NCBI GenBank assembly: GCA_964448615.1
Contig: CAYUWH010000003.1
Location: 1 to 64,000 of the forward strand
Length of the DNA stretch: 64,000 nt
Origin: CAYUWH01 sp964448615
GTDB taxonomy: Bacteria > Patescibacteriota > Gracilibacteria > Peribacterales > Peribacteraceae
Direction: 5' to 3'
Made by a program: the position numbers and the translations under genes. This document shows, one piece after another, positions 7,225 to 14,998 of the stretch (the stretch's first letter is position 1; each line of letters begins with the position of its first letter). The notes under the pieces are model-generated. The model searched no databases. It worked only from the letters and a program-made list of their open reading frames with translations, and had not been told where the DNA came from.

Positions 7225-7487
7225 GATCCAATTGCTTAGTTCCTTGGAACTCACTCCGCACACGCAAGTGCTGCGGGGCTGACCTCCGCTTCACAATCAT
7301 CCGGTGTCCGGATGGAGGAGGTATGGACAGTCGTGAGGCTGTCCGGTCTGGGTGGTTCTCGATCACTCAGGTTAATCTCGTTTCGGCCTGTCGCATTCGC
7401 TCCAAGCCGCAACTGAGCTAACATGAGTGACCGACCCTTTTTCCCTGAAATGGGATTTCAGCGAAAAAGGGATCCACGAATTGGATC
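7225..7487 (+). ncRNA. Retron-like array RNA, unit 5
   Basis: A 263-nt unit and the most diverged; arms at 7225-7233 and 7479-7487. P1 is shortened to AGTTC-CTTG-GAACT, P2 is rebuilt as CCGCA/TGCGG plus CAC/GTG, and P4 is GACAGTC-GTGA-GGCTGTC. The arm TCACTCA/TGAGTGA plus GTTA/TAAC encloses CGGCCTG/CAAGCCG with loop TCGCATTCGCTC (7391-7402). The final hairpin has 16 of 17 pairs around GGG. It is the last unit before the RT gene. Confidence 0.85.
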
Positions 7488-7490
7488 TCC

Positions 7491-7520
7491 CCGGGGAGAG
7501 GCATCTCTCCGGATTTTTTT
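7491..7520 (+). terminator. Intrinsic terminator of array RNA 5
   Basis: CCGGGGAGAG against CTCTCCGG around GCAT with a two-base bulge, then A and seven Ts, 32 bases before the RT start codon. RT expression from the array promoters would need readthrough here. Confidence 0.7.
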
Positions 7521-7552
7521 CGACTTTTCCAACGTTCTTCCGGCGACGCATT

Positions 7553-9358
7553 ATGAGTCTTAACAGTATGCCCAGCGAGGAAACCCTTGAGTATTGCTCG
7601 CAATTATTGCAACGGCCGTTTACGGCGCCGTGGGAAGCGAGCGGTGTCCTGCTCAGTATTCTCGAGCAGTTGCGCACACGGCCAGGGGCTCTGTATCGCA
7701 CGCAATATATTGAAAAAGGCAACGGCAAAATGCGCCGAATCGATGAGCCCAACAAAATTTTGAAATTCGTGCAGAAGCAAATTTCGTTGGTGCTGAATCA
7801 TGCATGGGTCGCGCCGGGCGTATGCGGCTTCGTGCTGAACAACAGCGCGCAACAAGGATTGCGCGGCATGATCGACACGATGTACGTGGGAACGGAAGAG
7901 CATCCCGCTCGCGGGCCCATCAAGGCGGTGTACCAAGAAGATATTGAAAACCAGTTCGGCTCTATCACGCGCGATCAAGTGGAAGAGGCGCTGCGCGAGC
8001 ATTTCTTCACGCGCATTTTGCACGATTGGGAGAAGGGGCCGAAACTCCCCAACTTGCAAGTCGGCAGAATCGCCGAAGTGATTGCCGAAGTGTGTTGCTA
8101 CGAAGGACATTTGCCGCAGGGTTCTCCCGCGAGCCCCGTCCTCTCCAACATCGTCTGCACGCGTTTCGATTTCGCGTTGAGACGTTTGCTCGGCAAGCAG
8201 GGAGTGTACGGACGCTATGCTGACGACATGGTGGTGCTCGCGTGCGACAAGCTCGATACGAAATTCCGCGGGAAATTCCGCAACATTCTCAATACGTGCG
8301 GATTCAACGTGAATCGTGAAAAAGGAGAATATGAGGAACACCGGCGAAGGAAGACTGAGGAAGAAAGTTCCGGCGATCCGCGCCAACGTTTTCGCATTTG
8401 GGGAATGGATCTCGTGGTTGATGACGATGCGCAGACAGCATGGTTCCGCCTGCCGAGGAACATGGAGCGCCAATGGGTGGAAGATATCTCCGCAATGCTG
8501 GAGGGTGCCGGCGATTTGCCTCGTGACTCAAAAGAATTTATGAGTGACACGCGCGTATTGGAGGTGCTCGGCAGGCTTGCTTATGCGTTCCAGGTAACAC
8601 GTTGGGGGCATCCCGATCACATCAAGGGGCGCGAATTTCCCGGCCGTTCCGACGAGAGACCGGAGATTACCGGCGCGCATGAATTCCTCCCGAAGGATTT
8701 GGCACGAATCTGGCGGGCGTTCCGCGCCGAATTCGGAGGCAGGTTGCCGCAACGTCACCGACGTTGGTTCCACGATACGGCGCCGCTCTATAGCGCCAAC
8801 AGCACGCGGGTTCCCGTTACCTCCGGGGAGTTTGAAGAACGATTGCACGAATTCGGCGTTGAGAGAGGCTTTGATGAAGCGACATTGATCGCGGAGTTGA
8901 ATCACTATCAACAGCATTTTCAAAGCGATTATCCGCTCGTGGATGCCGATGGCGTCCAGTACCGCGCTGCCGGACAGAGCAATGATTACCCCGATGAAGC
9001 ATTGGCGGAAGCGTCTGAACTCTTTGTCCAGCAGAGTCCGAGCGTGAGCGATACGGAGCGTCTTGAATTGCTGCGCAGAACGCTCGCGTGCTTCAGCGGA
9101 TTCGTTCGCTGTTTATTTGCCGGGCAATTGCAAGGATTCAGCATCAGCGAGCAGCACGACTCATTACTGCCGGTGAACGGCCAGCGCCCGTGGCAGCGCT
9201 TGCTGCAAGAGTGTCGTCGCGCGGGCATCTCCACGCCTGAGCTTGTGCGGTTGTTTGATGCAAGCACGTCTCGCACGCAGTACCGCATTCGTCCGAAAAC
9301 CCTCCCCAAAAAAGTGCATCGTGAACATCTGCACTTGTACGGTTTCGATAACGATTGA
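7553..9358 (+). CDS. Retron-like reverse transcriptase with unknown C-terminal extension
   Basis: RNA-dependent DNA polymerase of 601 residues, probably copying the upstream array RNAs. Visible motifs: NGKMRRIDEPNKILKFVQ (fingers), CGFVLNNSAQQG, catalytic Asp 130 in QEDIENQFGSI, LPQGSPASP (187-195), and YADD (222-225) with two catalytic Asp, then RIWGMDLVV. The QG...SP motif excludes the DGR type, which has SQ. The retron NAxxH and VTG motifs are not clearly present. Residues beyond about 320 form an extension of about 280 residues that I do not recognise. ATG at 7553 is chosen because the longer open frame runs back into array unit 5. The AAA+ gene follows after 27 bp. Confidence 0.9.
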   Translation: MSLNSMPSEETLEYCSQLLQRPFTAPWEASGVLLSILEQLRTRPGALYRTQYIEKGNGKMRRIDEPNKILKFVQKQISLVLNHAWVAPGVCGFVLNNSAQQGLRGMIDTMYVGTEEHPARGPIKAVYQEDIENQFGSITRDQVEEALREHFFTRILHDWEKGPKLPNLQVGRIAEVIAEVCCYEGHLPQGSPASPVLSNIVCTRFDFALRRLLGKQGVYGRYADDMVVLACDKLDTKFRGKFRNILNTCGFNVNREKGEYEEHRRRKTEEESSGDPRQRFRIWGMDLVVDDDAQTAWFRLPRNMERQWVEDISAMLEGAGDLPRDSKEFMSDTRVLEVLGRLAYAFQVTRWGHPDHIKGREFPGRSDERPEITGAHEFLPKDLARIWRAFRAEFGGRLPQRHRRWFHDTAPLYSANSTRVPVTSGEFEERLHEFGVERGFDEATLIAELNHYQQHFQSDYPLVDADGVQYRAAGQSNDYPDEALAEASELFVQQSPSVSDTERLELLRRTLACFSGFVRCLFAGQLQGFSISEQHDSLLPVNGQRPWQRLLQECRRAGISTPELVRLFDASTSRTQYRIRPKTLPKKVHREHLHLYGFDND

Positions 9359-9385
9359 TCTTCTTCATTTTTTTCTCTTTCTCCC

Positions 9386-12300
9386 ATGTCCAAGAAAGCC
9401 TCTGTCGCCGCCGCTCCGACCGTCGTCACCGACGAGTTGTACGCATTGCTCGAGCGGGATCCCACTGCTGCCATCTTGCAGACGAGTCTTGCGGAAGATG
9501 CCGCGGCGCATCTCGACGATACGTCGGAAAAGCGCATGGCCGTCGAGCCGGAAATCGTGGGAATTCTTCTCGCAGGATTCCGTGCATCCGTGGAGCAATA
9601 CATATCCAGCGAACTCCTCGAGGCGCACCCAGATTTGCAGGATATGAAGGAGAGCATTCTGCAGGGGAGGCGAAAAGTGCGCGGCGACATCATGCGATTA
9701 CTGAGAGAGCACGGCGGGCATTTGCGCAGCGCTTCGCGGGAACAGAGTCGCTTCAATCATGAAGTGACGTACGAACCGGGTAAGGATGTGGAGCCGACAC
9801 TCGCGAACTTCCGGCATTTGCGCGGGTTGCACAAAGACATTGAAGCACGCCGCGATGAGATGGCTGCCACGCTCGGCGGAGCGCAGCGGTCGTTGCGCGC
9901 GAATATTCCGGGCATGGCGGCCTTCTCGCGCTTGATCGTGCAAACTGAAGGTGGTTCCGAGGAGCATCGTCTCAAGACATTGATGCGCCAAATGTGGGGT
10001 GACGAGCGCGTGCAGGCGGAGTGGGTGCGTGCGCAACACGTGGCCTATGCGCAGGCGGCCGAGCGCGGAGACAGAATCATCGAAGGTCCTTCGACGGTGG
10101 TATTGCTCAACCGCATTCATCGCGAAATCAACGTGAACAAAATGCGCGGCTCAACAGGTGTGGCGCTCGTTGGTCCTCCGGGCTGGGGAAAGACCGAAAT
10201 CTTGAAGCACTATTTCGCGGAAGTCGGCATCCACTTGGTCACGGCGGACATGTCGCGCATCAGCAATGCCGCCACGCTCATGGCGCGCCCGGCGTTGCAG
10301 GATGAATCGTTCCGGAGTCTTGATGATGTCATCGATGCGATTGAGACGATGACGCATCGCGACTTCCTCCGTTTCTATACGCAACATCCGGAGTTGTGTC
10401 AGCAGGCAGGCATTGATTGGGACCAGATCAAAAATCCGCGCGCAACGCAGCGTCTTGCCAATGCCCGGCAAGCACTGGCGGCGCCGCTTAAAGATGCGCG
10501 CGGGAACCGCATCGCCGAAGCATTGCAGACCCACGTTCGTCAGCGCGGCGTCGTCTTCGGCCTCCTTGCCAAAACCTTGCTGAGACCCAACAGCGCGTTC
10601 GGCTTCGAAGAATTCACGTACCTCGACATTGCCAACGCGCCGTTCGTCAATGGTCTCATGACGACCATTCCCGCAACGGATGAAGAAGCGGGCTTGCCTC
10701 CGGATGAACGCACGACTCCCGGCGATCTGAAGGGGTGGTTCCAGGAACCGATCAGCGGCATCTGGTTCCGCGTACCCAAGACCTTCTCGATCAACGGCAC
10801 GGCGAACGTGGGAGCGGCGTACCGCAACCAGGGAATTTCCGCGGCGTGGGAGAGCCGCTTCGGCGGAGGATTGATCACGATCCCGTTGCGTGATCAGCGC
10901 AAAAAAGAAACAGCGCCGATCGATGACGGCGTCGAATTCCAGGAAACGCCGGAAGGCAATCAATTCAAGGAGTATTTGGAGACCCTCGTCTGGCCGCGCC
11001 TCTCCGATTCTACGACAGGCCGTTTCGAATTGGATGACGACACCGCGTACCGTCTCGACTTCCTCGTCCGCCGCGTGTTGCCGCATATCATCTCCACGCT
11101 GCGCCGTCGCAATCGCAAAATGCCGAACCTCTCGATTCGCACGCTGCAGGATCTTTGCAATCGTTTGCTTCCTCGATCCCAAGACGAAGACTTGAAGGGC
11201 GTGAATTTGGATACCGCGATTTGGGAATCCATCGTTGAACCGCTGGCTGCCGATATCGATCAATACGGGGAAACAGTCGAAGTGGTGCTGGCATGGTTGA
11301 TGGGCTCCGGCGTGCTGCGCAACGTCGGTACGCGCGTGAAGGGGTTGTTGTCGGGTCCGGTGCATCAGCGTTTGCAAAAAACGATCGATCAGCTTCGTAC
11401 TTCCGGCTCGGGGAATACCGAGCAGGCGGCGGAAACATTCGAGCAATTCCAAGATACGCAGTACACCAGGGCCGAAGGAGTGCATGCGGGTTCTTGCCAT
11501 GCGTGCGGCGTGACGGCATGTCCGGTTCACGGCAAAGACACCGAGGAATATCTCCATCAACTCGCGCAACTGGAGCGCGCAGCGGCGATGGGTATGACGC
11601 CGGAGATCGCACGCGCCATCAGCAAGCGTCAGGCTGAATTGTTACGCGCTCAGGAATGGGGAATGCTGCTCGAAGTGTATTTGGAAACGAACGGTGCAAA
11701 GCAGTTGGAGAAAATTCCTGCGGGGCTGGAAGAATATTTGCAGAGCTTGGTGACGGCATGTACCGAAGATCCTGAACAGGCTCCCGAGCACATTCAAATT
11801 TTGCAGCGAGCTTCCGCCAATGCGTTGCCCGTCAAAGTTGATCAGCAGTGGATGTGCACGATGATGGATTACTGGGGTAAGGTGCTCGCAAATACTGAAT
11901 TCGTAGATGTTCACGAGCGTCTTAAGCAGCTGCAAGATGTACCGGGAGCTTCTGCGGAGCAGGACCGTGTGCGCATTGGAAAAGATATGCAACGTATTGT
12001 GCGCGACCGTATCGCGCCGGCCTTGCGTGTCATGAGGACGTTGCAAGAATGGTCCAAGCAAACGCGTGATCTCAACATGGATGAATGTATGGTGTTGACC
12101 GATATGGTCGATTACCTGCCTGCCCAGTCGTTGATGGTGGCTCGCGAGTTGACGGCGGAGGAAGAGCATAAAGATGTGGTGAAAACCGCGGTGGACCGTT
12201 CAGTGAAAAGCCGCAAGAAAGAGCTGCAAGCGGAATTTAAAGCGATGCGCGACAATCTCGGTGGCGGTGCCAATCAAGAGGCGGCGCAAGGGCGCGTCAT

Positions 12301-12616
12301 TGCCCGTCCGCCTGCCGAAATCGCACAGATGCCCCAACTCGTTCAGCAGTATGGCGCCGTGCAGCGTCTGTTGCGCGAAGCGGGGGCACTCGCGAAATTG
12401 CATGCTATTCCCACGGAAGAGCTCACCGAACTCGTATCACTTGCGTCCGGCTTGCTGCGTGAAGGATTCGGGGGCGAAAAAGAATCCGACGTGTGCATTC
12501 CTTTTGTGCGCTGCATGCGCACGATCGCGGATGTTCGCGGCATGAGCGTCAATGATGTGCTGCAATATTTCTTCGAACCCAAAGTGGTGCCGTATCCTCC
12601 CATTCGTCAATTCTAA
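9386..12616 (+). CDS. Large MoxR-like AAA+ ATPase
   Basis: A 1076-residue ATPase. The Walker A motif GPPGWGKT is at 263-270. Sensor 1 is in FSINGTANVG (Asn 474), and AAWESRFGGGLITIP just after it fits the MoxR/AAA_5 arginine-finger region. The Walker B candidate TYLDIANAPF (Asp 414) lacks the usual DE pair and lies about 145 residues after Walker A, so this module is divergent or carries an insertion. A C704-x2-C-x4-C-x2-H715 cluster could bind zinc. The rest looks helical. MoxR ATPases typically pair with vWA proteins, and one follows after 3 bp, so the two are probably partners. Confidence 0.85.
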   Translation: MSKKASVAAAPTVVTDELYALLERDPTAAILQTSLAEDAAAHLDDTSEKRMAVEPEIVGILLAGFRASVEQYISSELLEAHPDLQDMKESILQGRRKVRGDIMRLLREHGGHLRSASREQSRFNHEVTYEPGKDVEPTLANFRHLRGLHKDIEARRDEMAATLGGAQRSLRANIPGMAAFSRLIVQTEGGSEEHRLKTLMRQMWGDERVQAEWVRAQHVAYAQAAERGDRIIEGPSTVVLLNRIHREINVNKMRGSTGVALVGPPGWGKTEILKHYFAEVGIHLVTADMSRISNAATLMARPALQDESFRSLDDVIDAIETMTHRDFLRFYTQHPELCQQAGIDWDQIKNPRATQRLANARQALAAPLKDARGNRIAEALQTHVRQRGVVFGLLAKTLLRPNSAFGFEEFTYLDIANAPFVNGLMTTIPATDEEAGLPPDERTTPGDLKGWFQEPISGIWFRVPKTFSINGTANVGAAYRNQGISAAWESRFGGGLITIPLRDQRKKETAPIDDGVEFQETPEGNQFKEYLETLVWPRLSDSTTGRFELDDDTAYRLDFLVRRVLPHIISTLRRRNRKMPNLSIRTLQDLCNRLLPRSQDEDLKGVNLDTAIWESIVEPLAADIDQYGETVEVVLAWLMGSGVLRNVGTRVKGLLSGPVHQRLQKTIDQLRTSGSGNTEQAAETFEQFQDTQYTRAEGVHAGSCHACGVTACPVHGKDTEEYLHQLAQLERAAAMGMTPEIARAISKRQAELLRAQEWGMLLEVYLETNGAKQLEKIPAGLEEYLQSLVTACTEDPEQAPEHIQILQRASANALPVKVDQQWMCTMMDYWGKVLANTEFVDVHERLKQLQDVPGASAEQDRVRIGKDMQRIVRDRIAPALRVMRTLQEWSKQTRDLNMDECMVLTDMVDYLPAQSLMVARELTAEEEHKDVVKTAVDRSVKSRKKELQAEFKAMRDNLGGGANQEAAQGRVIARPPAEIAQMPQLVQQYGAVQRLLREAGALAKLHAIPTEELTELVSLASGLLREGFGGEKESDVCIPFVRCMRTIADVRGMSVNDVLQYFFEPKVVPYPPIRQF

Positions 12617-12619
12617 ACG

Positions 12620-14572
12620 ATGTCCGAATCCTCTCCTGAACGGCCGCGCAATCCAACCCGTCTCCCGGAGATTCTCAGTGATCTGCATATCGAATTGTTG
12701 CGCCCGATTTGCGAAGGGGTGGACAGTGCGGAATTGCGCCCGTCCGATCCCAATACGGAGAGCAGCGGCTATGCCACGATCATCTCGCAGCCGGACAAAG
12801 ATGCACCGCAGCGGCTCGTCATCTATTACCATCCCGTGACGGTGCACACGATCGGCGAGGCGCGCGTGTTCGCGATCATGCTGCATGAACTGGGGCATCA
12901 TCATCCTGAAGTTGAGCGGTTCCAGCATTCGTGTTTGCGCTTTGCCAAGGCGGCGGAAGGAGAGCAATTTTTACCTCCGAACCTGGCTGACAAAGCGAAG
13001 CTCGTGCATACGTGTTTCAATATCCTCGCAGACGTATTGCTTGAAACCATTTGCTGCCGCAATCTGCCTGCGGAAAAAATGATGCGCAGCGCGCTTTCCT
13101 ATAATCGTGCGCATCTCTTTTTTGAGCACATGGATCCGGACGGGACGCGTTTGCAGGCATACGAAGAGTCGGATCGTCAGCTGTTTCCGTGGTCGGAAGA
13201 GGAATTTCGCAAGATGGAAGCGTGGTCCCAGCTTATGCAGGCATCGCTCGTCGCGCCATTTTTTCAATGGCCGGACGAGGCGTGGATGGCTCCGTCGCTT
13301 GCCAAGCGCATGCCGGAAGTGCGGCAGCTGTTCAGTGAGCTCCGCAGCCCCGCGACCCGCGGCGAGATGAAAGGACATTTGTTCCTCAAATACGTCGGTA
13401 TCGTCGGAGATTTGATTCGAGAGGAGATGCACAAGCTTTCCGCCGCCGGCGGCGATACGACCCAAAAATCGGGCGAACTCAGCGATCGTGTCGGGGATAC
13501 TTGTGATCGCGCGGATCGCATCACCAAGCCCGGAGAGGCGGAAGGACAGCCTTCAACGGAACAGAAAGAGCCTCCGCCCAGAGATCTGACTGAAGATATC
13601 GGTGCACAGCGCAAACGCATGGATGACTTGATGCAAAGCCAGAATGCGGAAGAGGAAGAATATATCAAACAGAAAGCGGCCGAGCTTGGCGTTAACGTAA
13701 AAACGTATCGTCTCTATCTCGATATTTGTAAAGAGTGGGAGGATGTCATCAAAGAGTTCACCAGGGCGCTCTCGCAATTCGTGTTGCGTGATTTTCAAGT
13801 GGAACCGCGTACGGGATTTTCCGAGGGCTACATGATCACGCCGGGCCGGGAATTTGAAACGTACATGCGTATCCGAATGGGGGAGGAAGACCCCGACACG
13901 ATGGAGGGATACCAGACGTTCCGCAATCCGCGCGTGTTGCAGCTTTACCCGTGCATCGACACGTCCGGAAGCATGAAGCACCGTATCGAAGAAACGTTGG
14001 CGTATTACACCGTTATCGCGAAGTCCTGCTTTAATATTCAACAGGAATTGAAGCACAACGCATCGAACTACAACATTCCTTTCAGTTGGCCGCCCCCCCT
14101 TTCGCTCGAAGTCGTGACGTTCTCCGACACGCCCGAAGTGGTCGTGCCGTTTCAAGAAACGATGGACGAGAAGACGCTTCTCAAAGGCTTCGAGAGCATC
14201 ATTCATGAGACGAGCGTGGGGCAAGGCACCAACGACAGCGGAGCGCTGAAATTCGTGTATAAAGAAATGGAAAAGAACGATGTGAACGCGCTCAAAATTC
14301 TCATGATGCTGACGGACGGCGTGGGGAATCACGACCTTCTGGAGCCGATCATCCGGCAAATCGAAGAGGATCCGGGGATTTATTTCCTTGTGTCCGGAGT
14401 GGGCTACGGGTCGGGTGCGGTGCAGAAAGCGTATCAAGATCGCTTCCGACCCACGCAGGATTTTCATGTGTTTGCCATGGAGCATGAAACGGTGAAAGAG
14501 GCGCTGCTCGAGACTCTCGGGCTCATCAAGCAATGGACTGCGGAATTCTACGCCCGCAATACACCGAGCTGA
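12620..14572 (+). CDS. HExxH metallopeptidase-like and vWA domain protein
   Basis: A 650-residue protein. The N-terminal part has MLHELGHHHPEV, an HExxH zinc motif at 89-93. The middle (about 270-370) is charged and probably coiled (AQRKRMDDLMQSQNAEEEEY). The C-terminal vWA domain has a MIDAS site: DTSGS (Asp 447), the Thr in GQGTNDSG, and the Asp in MMLTDGVGNHD. vWA proteins partner MoxR ATPases (RavA-ViaA, NorQ-NorD), and DUF2201-type proteins combine a metallopeptidase-like N-terminus with vWA. Here the likely partner is the upstream AAA+ gene, and the RT-AAA-vWA trio reads as one operon. Protease activity is inference. Confidence 0.85.
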   Translation: MSESSPERPRNPTRLPEILSDLHIELLRPICEGVDSAELRPSDPNTESSGYATIISQPDKDAPQRLVIYYHPVTVHTIGEARVFAIMLHELGHHHPEVERFQHSCLRFAKAAEGEQFLPPNLADKAKLVHTCFNILADVLLETICCRNLPAEKMMRSALSYNRAHLFFEHMDPDGTRLQAYEESDRQLFPWSEEEFRKMEAWSQLMQASLVAPFFQWPDEAWMAPSLAKRMPEVRQLFSELRSPATRGEMKGHLFLKYVGIVGDLIREEMHKLSAAGGDTTQKSGELSDRVGDTCDRADRITKPGEAEGQPSTEQKEPPPRDLTEDIGAQRKRMDDLMQSQNAEEEEYIKQKAAELGVNVKTYRLYLDICKEWEDVIKEFTRALSQFVLRDFQVEPRTGFSEGYMITPGREFETYMRIRMGEEDPDTMEGYQTFRNPRVLQLYPCIDTSGSMKHRIEETLAYYTVIAKSCFNIQQELKHNASNYNIPFSWPPPLSLEVVTFSDTPEVVVPFQETMDEKTLLKGFESIIHETSVGQGTNDSGALKFVYKEMEKNDVNALKILMMLTDGVGNHDLLEPIIRQIEEDPGIYFLVSGVGYGSGAVQKAYQDRFRPTQDFHVFAMEHETVKEALLETLGLIKQWTAEFYARNTPS

Positions 14573-14582
14573 TTGTCTGCGG

Positions 14583-14588
14583 TATAGT
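14583..14588 (+). promoter_or_regulatory. -10 hexamer of a leaderless promoter
   Basis: TATAGT six bases before the ATG at 14595. It implies that the release-factor-like gene is transcribed on its own rather than as the fourth gene of the RT operon. Confidence 0.55.
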
Positions 14589-14594
14589 CGGCTC

Positions 14595-14993
14595 ATGCAG
14601 TTTCCTGTCGAGCTCTCTCCGCCGTTACTTGCGTTGGCGATGCAGCTGAATCTTCGTCCCGAGGATATCGAGGAGCAATTCGTGAAGGGGAGCGGAGCCG
14701 GAGGGCAGAAGGTAAACAAAACCAGCAGCGTCGTGCATCTTCGCCATGTGCCCACAGGCATCGAAGTGCGGATGCAGAAGCATCGCGAACAGAGTCGGAA
14801 CAGGGCTTCTGCCTATAAGCTGCTGATTCTCAAGATTGAGGAACACAAAAAGGGAAAAGAGTCGAAGCTCTCGCAGAAAATTTTTAAGTTACGAAAACAA
14901 AAACAGCGTCGTTCGCGACGGGCGAAAGAAAAAATGCTTCAAGAAAAACATCATCGCACGGAGATCAAAGAGGGGAGAAGATCGTTTCTTTAG
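14595..14993 (+). CDS. Release-factor-like GGQ protein (RF-1 domain)
   Basis: A 132-residue protein with the peptidyl-tRNA hydrolysis motif of class I release factors in KGSGAGGQKVNKTSSVV (GGQ at 36-38), followed by TGIEVRMQKHREQSRNRASA and a very basic C-terminal tail. It lacks codon-recognition domains, like the ArfB/C12orf65 group that rescues stalled ribosomes. It probably acts at the ribosomal peptidyl-transferase centre. Its promoter hexamer predicts a leaderless message. It marks the right-hand edge of the RT island. Confidence 0.85.
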   Translation: MQFPVELSPPLLALAMQLNLRPEDIEEQFVKGSGAGGQKVNKTSSVVHLRHVPTGIEVRMQKHREQSRNRASAYKLLILKIEEHKKGKESKLSQKIFKLRKQKQRRSRRAKEKMLQEKHHRTEIKEGRRSFL

Positions 14994-14998
14994 TCGGT

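Larger units (their letters stand above)
7102..7242 (+). repeat. 141-bp direct repeat, copy 2
   Basis: Second copy of the block at 6409-6549, joining unit 4 to unit 5; identical by eye over the full length. Confidence 0.9.

Noticed and set aside
5782..7487. CRISPR array
   Set aside because: Units are about 260 nt with promoters, terminators and folded structure; there are no short uniform repeats and spacers, and no cas genes.
5782..9358. Diversity-generating retroelement
   Set aside because: The RT has LPQGSPASP, not the SQ form of DGR enzymes, and no template/variable repeat pair with adenine-specific changes or target lectin-type gene is visible.
5782..9358. Group II intron
   Set aside because: No domain V/VI hairpin, no maturase HNH domain, and the repeated units precede the RT gene instead of enclosing it.
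14573..14600. Right attachment site copied from tRNA-Ser
   Set aside because: No copy of the tRNA 3' end was found near the right edge, and no integrase is present.
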